From contig CAZPDM010000033.1 in assembly GCA_964585305.1 (NCBI GenBank), forward strand, positions 1-39,833: a stretch of 39,833 bases of DNA, read 5' to 3'. A model generated the notes under the pieces. That model saw only the letters and a program-made list of their open reading frames with translations, searched no databases and had not been told where the DNA came from. Every line of letters begins with the position of its first letter. Position 1 is the stretch's first letter. The DNA comes from CAZPDM01 sp964585305 (GTDB lineage Bacteria > Planctomycetota > Uabimicrobiia > Uabimicrobiales > JABWCH01). Below, piece by piece: positions 33,168-39,833 of the stretch. Position numbers and translations under genes: made by a program.

Positions 33168-34754
33168 ATGACAACAAAAGGCGAGAAGCCTGAATCTAAA
33201 GCAGATGCAAAAGCTCCAGAAAAAAAAGTTGAAAAAATAAAAGCAACCAAACCAGATAGTAAAAGCGATATCATTGGCTATGATAGCAAAGAAGATATTT
33301 CAGAAGCTAAAACGACTTTAGAAATCAAAGCTCCAGAGACTAAAACTGAAAAAACTTCAGATACTAAAACTCCAGATACTAAGCCTGAAAAAACTTCAGA
33401 TACTAAGCCTGAAAAAACTTCAGATACTAAGCCTGAAAAAACTTCAGATACTAAGCCTGAAAAAACTTCAGATACTAAGCCTGAAAAAACTTCAGATACT
33501 AAGCCTGAAAAAACTTCAGATACCAAGCCTGAAAAAACTTCAGATACTAAGCCTGAAAAAACTTCAGAATCCAAATCAGACAAAGCTATAGAATCCCCAG
33601 AAAGTGTACCAGGAAAAAAAACTAAAAAAGAATCTGCGAAAAAAGAATCTGAAACTGTTGTTGATAATAATAAAAAAGAAGCTGTCCGCCATACTGTACA
33701 ACAAGTACATGAAAAATATGGAAAAGGTTCTTTAATGCTACTTGGGTCATTCTCTGCTGCACCAGTTTCTAGTATATCCACAGGCTGTATTGGATTAGAT
33801 ATTGCTTTAGGTGTTAGAGGTTTGCCACGAGGACGCATTAATGAAATTTTTGGCCCGGAATCTTCTGGTAAAACTACTCTTGCATTACAAGTCATTGCCA
33901 ATGCACAGAAAAATGGCGGAAATGCTGCGTTTGTAGATGCAGAACACGCTCTTGATGCTGCATACTGTTCCAATTTAGGTGTAGATGTTAGCAATCTTTA
34001 TATTTCTCAACCAGATAGTGGCGAACAAGCTCTAGAAATTGTAGAAATGTTAGTTACATCAAATGCTTTTGATGTTGTTGTTGTTGACTCAGTTGCCGCA
34101 CTAGTTCCACGCGCCGAATTAGCAGGAGAAATGGGAGATTCTCACATTGGTTTACAAGCCCGTTTAATGTCTCAAGCCTTAAGAAAATTAGCTGGAGTAA
34201 TCAGTAAAACTAACACTTGTGTAATTTTCATCAATCAACTACGTGAAAAAATCGGAGTTTATTTTGGTAATCCAGAAACAACTCCTGGTGGTCGGGCTTT
34301 GAAATTTTATACATCTGTACGTATTGAAATTCGAAAAATCGAATCCATCAAACGTGGAGAAGCAATGGTTGGCTCTCGTGTCCGAGCCAAAGTTGTTAAA
34401 AACAAAGTTGCACCTCCATTCCGCGAATCTGAATTTGAAATCGAATTTGGACGAGGAGTCATCTCTCACAGAAATTTAGGCGAAGAAGCTGTTGCGTATG
34501 ATTTAGTACAACGCGGTGGCAGTTCTTATCGTTATAAAGAACAACTACTTGCGGATAGTAAAGAACGCTTCTTTGATTACATCGAAAGTCATCCAGAACT
34601 TCAACAAGAATTAACAGAAATTCTTTTACGAGATGTTCCCATAGGCAAACTCACACGCAAGAAAAAAGAAGGTAAAAAAGGACTGAAAGACACCCCTGCT
34701 CTAACAGAGACCGATCCTACTCCCGAAGCAGAAAAAGATGCCTTACCCGAATAA
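33168..34754 (+). CDS. recA: Recombinase RecA with long repetitive N-terminal extension
   Basis: The DNA strand-exchange ATPase of homologous recombination and SOS control. The RecA core begins near residue 171 (EAVRHTVQQVHEKYGKGSL) and contains Walker A GPESSGKTT (229-237), FVDAEHALDAAY, VVVDSVAALVPRAE, FINQLREKIGV and GGRALKFY. Before it lie about 165 residues absent from normal RecA, rich in Lys, Glu, Thr and Asp, including eight near-identical DTKPEK-containing octapeptides (mostly TSDTKPEK). GAAAGGG upstream of the ATG at 33168 and the unbroken frame support translation from there. The C-terminus ends in a Lys-rich then acidic tail, as in other RecAs. It follows a response regulator by 12 bp and ends at a strong terminator. 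Confidence 0.95.
   Translation: MTTKGEKPESKADAKAPEKKVEKIKATKPDSKSDIIGYDSKEDISEAKTTLEIKAPETKTEKTSDTKTPDTKPEKTSDTKPEKTSDTKPEKTSDTKPEKTSDTKPEKTSDTKPEKTSDTKPEKTSDTKPEKTSESKSDKAIESPESVPGKKTKKESAKKESETVVDNNKKEAVRHTVQQVHEKYGKGSLMLLGSFSAAPVSSISTGCIGLDIALGVRGLPRGRINEIFGPESSGKTTLALQVIANAQKNGGNAAFVDAEHALDAAYCSNLGVDVSNLYISQPDSGEQALEIVEMLVTSNAFDVVVVDSVAALVPRAELAGEMGDSHIGLQARLMSQALRKLAGVISKTNTCVIFINQLREKIGVYFGNPETTPGGRALKFYTSVRIEIRKIESIKRGEAMVGSRVRAKVVKNKVAPPFRESEFEIEFGRGVISHRNLGEEAVAYDLVQRGGSSYRYKEQLLADSKERFFDYIESHPELQQELTEILLRDVPIGKLTRKKKEGKKGLKDTPALTETDPTPEAEKDALPE
33375..33566 (+). repeat. 24-bp tandem repeat (8 copies) in the recA N-terminal extension
   Basis: Eight units of GATACTAAGCCTGAAAAAAC plus TTCA, period 24 bp, are nearly identical (unit 7 has a silent T to C). 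They encode (D)TKPEKTS octapeptides and imply recent expansion by slippage or recombination. Confidence 0.97.
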
Positions 34755-34756
34755 AT

Positions 34757-34787
34757 AAAAAAGCGCGGATTTCCGCGCTTTTTTTAT
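34757..34787 (+). terminator. recA terminator
   Basis: GCGCGG-ATTT-CCGCGC stem-loop flanked by A6 and T7, directly after the recA stop. Textbook intrinsic terminator. Confidence 0.9.
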
Positions 34788-34794
34788 TTTTGAA

Positions 34795-34881
34795 TGTAGG
34801 TAGGAAAAGACATTAATCCACCGCTTATGAAGGTTTTAACGAAAAAATTGCAGCAGCGAGTTCAATTCCTCTCAGTTAAAT
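34795..34881 (+). repeat. Dispersed intergenic hairpin element, copy B
   Basis: Aligns along its length with 16723-16815: GGTAGGAA, TTAA, CC-CCG-TTAT, TTTAA-GAAAAA, GCG-GTTCAATTCCTC, GTT-AAT. The outer pairing AGGAA/TTCCT is kept, while the inner stem has decayed. It lies between the recA terminator and the efflux operon. Confidence 0.65.
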
Positions 34882-34994
34882 GATCATTTAATTATAAAAA
34901 TATTTTTATTAGATATTTGTCTTATTTAGAAGTATTATTTATTATGAAAATTCAGTACTACAGCATTTATCTTTTAAAATATTGGAGATTTTTA

Positions 34995-36290
34995 ATGCTC
35001 CAGAATAAAATAATATCTATTTTTATTCTTTTTACTATTGTTACTTTCTTAGGATGCGATCTTATAAAAAAAGAAAACGAACAAAAACCACGAACTCCAA
35101 ACCAAGCAAACCAAGCAAAACCTGTACCTGTTACCATAGCAGCAGCTACACAAAAGCCTGTTCCTATCCAACTAAAAAATATTGGAACAATAGAAGCATC
35201 TTGTATAGTATCAATAAAATCGCAAGTTGCAGCAGAACTTGTAAGTATTCATTTCCAAGAAGGACAGAATGTTAATGCAGGAGATGTATTATTTACTTTA
35301 GATCGACGTTCCTTTGAAGCCAATTTGAAAAAAATACAAGCCAATTTAGAGAAAAATCTAGTACAATTAAAAAATGCTAAAAAAGAAGCAACTCGAAGTG
35401 AAGAACTTTGGAAAAAAGGAATCATTTCTGTAGAAACTAGAGATAACGCCCAAGCTGCTGCCGAAGCAATGGAAGCATCTGTTCATGCAGATATGGCAGC
35501 CGTAGAAGCTTCAAAATTAGAGCTTAGTTATTGTACTATTCTCAGTCCAATTTCCGGACGAACAGGGCAATATTTAGTTCATTCTGGAAATCTTCTAAAA
35601 GCTAATGATGCAACTTTAGTTGTTATTCATCAAACTAAACCTATTGAAGTTCTCTTTTCTGTGCCAGAAAAAGAACTTCCAACCATAAAAAGATATTTAT
35701 CCAAGAAAAAACTAGAAGTCAAAGCATTTTTACCTGAAAGCGAAGAAAATCCAGAAATAGGAACACTTAGCTTCATCAACAATACAGTAGATAAGGCAAC
35801 GGGTACTATTCTACTTAAAGGGAATTTCGAAAATAAAAATGAAAGACTTTGGCCGGGCCAATTTGTTAATGTAGTCCTTACTCTTGACATAGAACCTAAT
35901 GCCATTACAATCCCTTCTCAAGCTATTCAAACTGGACAACAAGGAACATATACTTTTGTTGTAACACCAGATTTAACAGTAGAATCTCGCCTTGTAAAAG
36001 TATCTCGTGAAATTGGAGAAGAAAGTGTAATTGCTGAAGGAATCCAAGCATCTGAAAAAGTTGTAACAGATGGACATCTTCGACTTACGAATGGAAGTAA
36101 AATTGAAATTAAAAATAGTTCAGTAAGTGAAGTTAAAATAGCTTCTCATAATCTTACAAATATTGATTCAAATATCAGACTAATTAAACAAACTGAAGAA
36201 CTACCTAAAGAATCTATAAGAAAATCAAAGCAGAACAATAAAGAATCAAAAAGCCTAATTATTAAAACAGGGACAAATGGCTCAAAATAA
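34995..36290 (+). CDS. RND efflux membrane-fusion (periplasmic adaptor) lipoprotein
   Basis: The adaptor (MdtA/AcrA type) that links the inner-membrane pump at 36360 to an outer-membrane channel. It has 431 residues. A hydrophobic signal ends in the lipobox FLGC; the residue after Cys is Asp, which in enterobacteria means retention in the inner membrane. The biotinyl-lipoyl halves (IVSIKSQVAAELVSIHFQEGQNVNAGDVLF and CTILSPISGRTGQYLV) flank an alpha-helical hairpin, followed by beta-barrel and membrane-proximal domains. The ATG at 34995 is chosen because GGAGA (34984-34988) lies just upstream and the lipoprotein signal then starts correctly; the frame is open from 34917. The C-terminal 60 residues are Lys/Ser-rich. 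Confidence 0.9.
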   Translation: MLQNKIISIFILFTIVTFLGCDLIKKENEQKPRTPNQANQAKPVPVTIAAATQKPVPIQLKNIGTIEASCIVSIKSQVAAELVSIHFQEGQNVNAGDVLFTLDRRSFEANLKKIQANLEKNLVQLKNAKKEATRSEELWKKGIISVETRDNAQAAAEAMEASVHADMAAVEASKLELSYCTILSPISGRTGQYLVHSGNLLKANDATLVVIHQTKPIEVLFSVPEKELPTIKRYLSKKKLEVKAFLPESEENPEIGTLSFINNTVDKATGTILLKGNFENKNERLWPGQFVNVVLTLDIEPNAITIPSQAIQTGQQGTYTFVVTPDLTVESRLVKVSREIGEESVIAEGIQASEKVVTDGHLRLTNGSKIEIKNSSVSEVKIASHNLTNIDSNIRLIKQTEELPKESIRKSKQNNKESKSLIIKTGTNGSK

Positions 36291-36359
36291 TAAAGAGAAA
36301 AACTTACATAGACACAAAATTTTTTTTTCGATTCAAATTTCGATTTCGGAGCAATAAAA

Positions 36360-39300
36360 ATGAATTTTTCAGAAATTTATATTCGTCGCCCTGTTATGAC
36401 TACTTTGGTTATGTTGGGCATTTTAATTTTCGGAATTATGGCCTATCGACTTTTACCAGTAAGCGATTTGCCAAATGTTGATTTCCCGACCATTGTTGTC
36501 TCTGCAAGTTTACCTGGAGCAAGCCCAGAAACAATGGCATCAGCAGTTGCCACACCTTTGGAACGCCAATTTTCTACTATTGCTGGTATAGATAGTATGA
36601 CATCTTCAAGTACTCAAGGCAACACTCAGATTACTTTGCAATTTAATTTAAATCGAGATATTGATGCTGCGGCCCAAGATGTTCAATCTGCTATTTCTCG
36701 GACTGTACGCCAGTTACCTTCAGATATGCCTAATCCACCTTCTTATCAAAAATCTAATCCAGCCGATCAACCGGTTTTATACTTAGTTCTCACATCGCCT
36801 GTGCTTTCGCTATCTTCATTAAATGAATATGGCGAAACAATCATGTCGCAAAGAATTTCGATGGTAGAAGGGGTTGCTCAAGTACAAGTTTTTGGTTCAC
36901 AGAAATATGCTGTTCGAATTCAACTTGATCCACGTAAATTAGCCAATATGGGTATTGGATTAGATGAAGTAACTTCTGCCATACAGACTGCTAATGTGAA
37001 CCTTCCTACTGGCACTCTTTATGGAAATTATAAAGCTTTCACAGTAGAAGCAAATGGGCAACTTATGAACGCAGAGGCATATAAGCCCATTATCATCACA
37101 TATCGAAATGGAATTCCTGTTCGCTTAAAAGATTTAGGAGATGTGATTGATCATGTCGAAAATAATAAAGTTGCAGCATGGTATTGTACACCAGAAAAAC
37201 AGCAAAGAGGAATTATCTTAGCAATACAAAAACAACCCGGCGTAAATACGGTTGAAGTAACAAATGCTGTAAAAGCCTTACTTCCTCATTTTAGAGAACA
37301 ATTGCCAGCATCTGTTGATTTACACATTTTAATTGATAAAAGTGTTACCATAAAAGAATCTGCTGATGACGTGCAATTTACTTTGCTTTTAACTCTGGGA
37401 TTAGTTGTTCTTGTTATCTTCATATTTTTACGAAATTTGTCTGCGACTATTATCCCAAGTTTAGCACTTCCCATGTCAATTGTTGGGACATTTACAGGAA
37501 TGTATTTTCTCAATTACAGTTTAAACAATCTTTCTCTTATGGCAATTACACTAGCAGTGGGATTTGTCGTTGATGATGCTATTGTAATGTTGGAAAATAT
37601 TGTCCGACATGTAGAAATGGGAAAAACTCCTCTTCAGGCAGCTCTTGATGGTTCGAAAGAAATCAATTTTACCATTATATCTATGACTATTTCACTTGCA
37701 GCCGTATTCATCCCTGTTATTTTTATGGGCGGGTTAATTGGCCGTTTATTTCGGGAATTTGCTGTAACTATTGGATTAGCAGTTATGATTTCTGGCTATA
37801 TTTCTCTTTCTTTAACACCGATGTTAGCCAGTAAATTTTTGCGAGCTGGAAAAGTCCAACATGGTTGGATGTATCGAGCTTCCGAAAGCATTTTCAATGC
37901 AATACTCTGGATATATAGCTGGAGTTTAAAAATTGTACTTCGTCAACGTTTCCTCACCATGATATTTTCCTTCGGGATTTTAGTAGCAATGGTGCATCTA
38001 TTTCAAATCATCCCTAAAGGATTTTTGGCTGGCGAAGATCAAGGGACGATCATGATTCAAACAGAGGGCCTTGAAGGCATCTCTTATAAAGCCATGATAC
38101 AAAATCAACAGGCTTTAGCAAGCATCCTCCAAGAGGATACTAACATCGAAGCCTTTATGTCTAGTGCAGGTGCACGTGGTGGTTCTTCAGGAAATGTCGG
38201 GCGCCTTATGGTACGTCTTAAACCTCGTACAGAACGACAACTTAATGCTGACGAAATTATTTTACAATTACGTCCAAAATTATCAACATTACCAGGAATT
38301 CGAGTCTTTTTACAAAATCCTCCTGTTATTCAACTAGGAGGCAGAATGTCTCGAAGCTTGTATCAATTTACTTTGCAAACTCCAGATACTGATATATTGT
38401 ATCCCAATGCAGCAAAATTTTATGAAGAACTTAAACAATTTCCAGAATTTTTAGACGTAAGCAGTGATCTTCAGCTCAAAAATCCTCAAGTACTTGTAGA
38501 TATAGATAGAGATAAAGCTTCTTCTTTAGGTGTTACTGTATCACAAATTGAAAGTATGCTATATAATGCTTATGGCTCACGGCAAATATCAACTATCTTT
38601 GCTCCTAATAATTCTTATGCTGTCATCATGGAATTAAAATCAGAATATCAGCTGAATCCTGATGCTTTATCTTTACTTTATGTTCGCTCCAATACTGGAA
38701 AGCTCATTCCTCTTAAATCCGTAGCAAAATTAAAACCTAAAATAGGACCGCTAAGCATAAATCACTCGGGGCAATTACCCTCTGTTACGATTTCCTTTAA
38801 CCTTAAGCCAGGAACTGCACTTGGTGATGCGGTCAACAAAATCAACGATCTTGCTAAAAAAATTGTTCCTTCCAGCATCAACACCAACTTCCAAGGAACG
38901 GCTCAAGCATTCCAGTCTTCATTTCAAGGATTAGGACTACTACTTGCTTTAGCAGTTTTAGTAATTTATTTGATACTTGGAATTCTTTATGAAAGTTTTA
39001 TTCATCCTATTACCATTCTTTCTGCTCTACCTTTTGCTGGATTTGGAGCGTTAATCACATTGCTATATTACCAAACTGAACTGGCACTGTATCCATTCAT
39101 TGGAATTATCATGCTTATTGGTCTTGTTAAAAAAAATGGAATTATGATGATTGACGTAGCCTTAGAACTTCAACAGAAGGAAAATAAAACACCCCATGAT
39201 GCCATTTTTGAAGCTTGTATCTTACGATTCCGTCCGATTATGATGACCACAATGGCTGCACTCATGGGTGCTTTGCCCATTGCTTTTGGTTATGGTGCTG

Positions 39301-39455
39301 GCGCGGAATCCCGCCGTCCACTGGGCTTAGTTGTTGTTGGCGGTCTACTCTTCTCCCAATCCCTTACCCTCTATGTAACACCAGTTTTCTATCTTTGCAT
39401 GGAATCATTACGAAAAATAGGCAGAAGTAAACAACAAGAAAATATTTCAAAATAA
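36360..39455 (+). CDS. RND multidrug efflux pump (MdtB/MdtC-like)
   Basis: A 1031-residue proton-driven exporter with the full twelve-helix RND layout: helix 1 (VMTTLVMLGILIFGIMAYRLLPVSDLP), a porter loop, helices 2-6 with the proton-relay aspartates in GFVVDDAIVMLENI, a second porter loop and helices 8-12 (LVKKNGIMMIDVALE, ESRRPLGLVVVGGL). YIRRPVMTTLVM and the NPADQPVLYLVLTS stretch resemble the MdtB/MdtC branch of the HAE1 family. It lies 69 bp after the adaptor gene and is likely in one operon. No TolC-like gene is seen here, so the outer-membrane partner is encoded elsewhere. Substrates cannot be inferred. Confidence 0.95.
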   Translation: MNFSEIYIRRPVMTTLVMLGILIFGIMAYRLLPVSDLPNVDFPTIVVSASLPGASPETMASAVATPLERQFSTIAGIDSMTSSSTQGNTQITLQFNLNRDIDAAAQDVQSAISRTVRQLPSDMPNPPSYQKSNPADQPVLYLVLTSPVLSLSSLNEYGETIMSQRISMVEGVAQVQVFGSQKYAVRIQLDPRKLANMGIGLDEVTSAIQTANVNLPTGTLYGNYKAFTVEANGQLMNAEAYKPIIITYRNGIPVRLKDLGDVIDHVENNKVAAWYCTPEKQQRGIILAIQKQPGVNTVEVTNAVKALLPHFREQLPASVDLHILIDKSVTIKESADDVQFTLLLTLGLVVLVIFIFLRNLSATIIPSLALPMSIVGTFTGMYFLNYSLNNLSLMAITLAVGFVVDDAIVMLENIVRHVEMGKTPLQAALDGSKEINFTIISMTISLAAVFIPVIFMGGLIGRLFREFAVTIGLAVMISGYISLSLTPMLASKFLRAGKVQHGWMYRASESIFNAILWIYSWSLKIVLRQRFLTMIFSFGILVAMVHLFQIIPKGFLAGEDQGTIMIQTEGLEGISYKAMIQNQQALASILQEDTNIEAFMSSAGARGGSSGNVGRLMVRLKPRTERQLNADEIILQLRPKLSTLPGIRVFLQNPPVIQLGGRMSRSLYQFTLQTPDTDILYPNAAKFYEELKQFPEFLDVSSDLQLKNPQVLVDIDRDKASSLGVTVSQIESMLYNAYGSRQISTIFAPNNSYAVIMELKSEYQLNPDALSLLYVRSNTGKLIPLKSVAKLKPKIGPLSINHSGQLPSVTISFNLKPGTALGDAVNKINDLAKKIVPSSINTNFQGTAQAFQSSFQGLGLLLALAVLVIYLILGILYESFIHPITILSALPFAGFGALITLLYYQTELALYPFIGIIMLIGLVKKNGIMMIDVALELQQKENKTPHDAIFEACILRFRPIMMTTMAALMGALPIAFGYGAGAESRRPLGLVVVGGLLFSQSLTLYVTPVFYLCMESLRKIGRSKQQENISK

Positions 39456-39800
39456 CCCCAAAACCGCAGGCTTGTTTAATTGCTGTATCAAGAGCGGTAC
39501 GAATGAGGGCACTGTTTTTCCTGAATATGTTGTACTATCTGTTCCATCAAAAGTCGTTGCTATTCTTTTTATTCCTAAATCTATGCCCAAACAGCCTTGA
39601 AAATATTCCTTTATTTCTTCCTTTTCCACTATTTCCAAGACACAACTTAACTGCCAGCCAAAATTCTTTTTCCAGACAATTATTGCGATGTAGTTGCTTA
39701 AATTCTTTATCACTTGTTGATATGCAGCTTGGTAAGATTGACTATGCAATTTTTCTCTTGGTAGTATGTACTCTACATACCGATACATTTTTGTTAACAA
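39447..39800 (-). pseudogene. Decayed TnpB (IS200/IS605-type) fragment
   Basis: The reading frame contains GWQLSCVLEI, then GCLGIDLGIKRIATTFDGTD and STTYSGK, matching the strand leading to the first RuvC aspartate of TnpB (GIDLG). Typical proteins have about 370-400 residues; here about 115 remain. The C-terminal RuvC and zinc-finger parts are missing, and after YSGKTV another frame takes over (ALIRTALDTAIKQACGFG), showing a frameshift or deletion. The apparent start is a TTG close to a stop, so the N-terminal part is lost too, unless it continues beyond the window. It abuts the 3' end of the RND pump gene. Confidence 0.7.
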
Positions 39801-39833
39801 AAGCTAACAAATACAGATTTAGCGACTGCTAAA

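Noticed and set aside
33278..33994. 238-residue open frame opposite recA
   Set aside because: It is the antisense shadow of the recA repeat array; the regular repeat keeps the opposite strand open. No ribosome site or family match.

Overview
This is AT-rich bacterial chromosome, roughly two-thirds A+T by eye. The organism is Gram-negative: it has a Kdo transferase (waaA), an LpxL-like acyltransferase, an MlaF-type ABC ATPase, lipoproteins and an RND efflux pair. A PEP-CTERM surface protein, a Bacillus-like large SRP RNA with an Alu domain, lysine- and glutamine-rich protein tails and an OPA-type sugar-phosphate transporter would fit an uncultivated member of the PVC/planctomycete side of the tree. 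That placement is inference only. The sequence holds an assembly gap of exactly 100 N, so it comes from a draft scaffold.

Layout. 1-5.2 kb: a metallo-beta-lactamase-fold hydrolase, then a translation block of tadA, tRNA-Ser(CGA), tRNA-Ser(GGA), large SRP RNA and dnaX, with a PEP-CTERM gene between the SRP RNA and dnaX. This matches the tadA-tRNA-Ser-scr-dnaX order known from Firmicutes. 5.3-10.2 kb, plus strand: an FMN/Fe-S flavoprotein, a UPF0316 membrane protein, a MoxR-like AAA+ ATPase, a membrane-anchored FHA protein and waaA. 10.2-19.1 kb, minus strand: in transcription order, an MlaF-like ATPase, an OPA-family transporter, a CASTOR/POLLUX-like ion channel with an N-terminal zinc ribbon, and a very large NtrY-like membrane histidine kinase. 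The last two look like an operon. 19.3-22.1 kb: hisS convergent with a Cys/Met-metabolism PLP enzyme.

22.4-34.8 kb, plus strand: rpsP, trmD and rplS are present, but they are separated by about 7.5 kb of other genes and rimM is absent. The intervening genes are a degenerate endonuclease III-like protein with a repetitive tail, a HEAT-repeat lipoprotein, a secreted PLD-like protein, a DUF3754/TMEM143-like protein, a small membrane protein and an LpxL-like acyltransferase. After rplS come yraN, archease, a single-domain response regulator and recA. RecA carries an N-terminal extension of about 165 residues built partly from a 24-bp tandem repeat. 34.8-39.8 kb: an RND membrane-fusion lipoprotein and its pump, then a decayed TnpB fragment at the right edge.

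The most unusual observations are: (i) coding tandem repeats in three DNA-metabolism proteins (DnaX, the EndoIII-like protein, RecA); (ii) the split ribosomal operon with long perfect inverted repeats at its joints; (iii) an EndoIII-like Fe-S protein lacking the catalytic lysine; (iv) a dispersed element of about 90 bp able to fold into a long hairpin, present in two intergenic copies and possibly related to the TnpB fragment; (v) the channel/giant-kinase pair. No complete new defence system, CRISPR array or prophage was seen.
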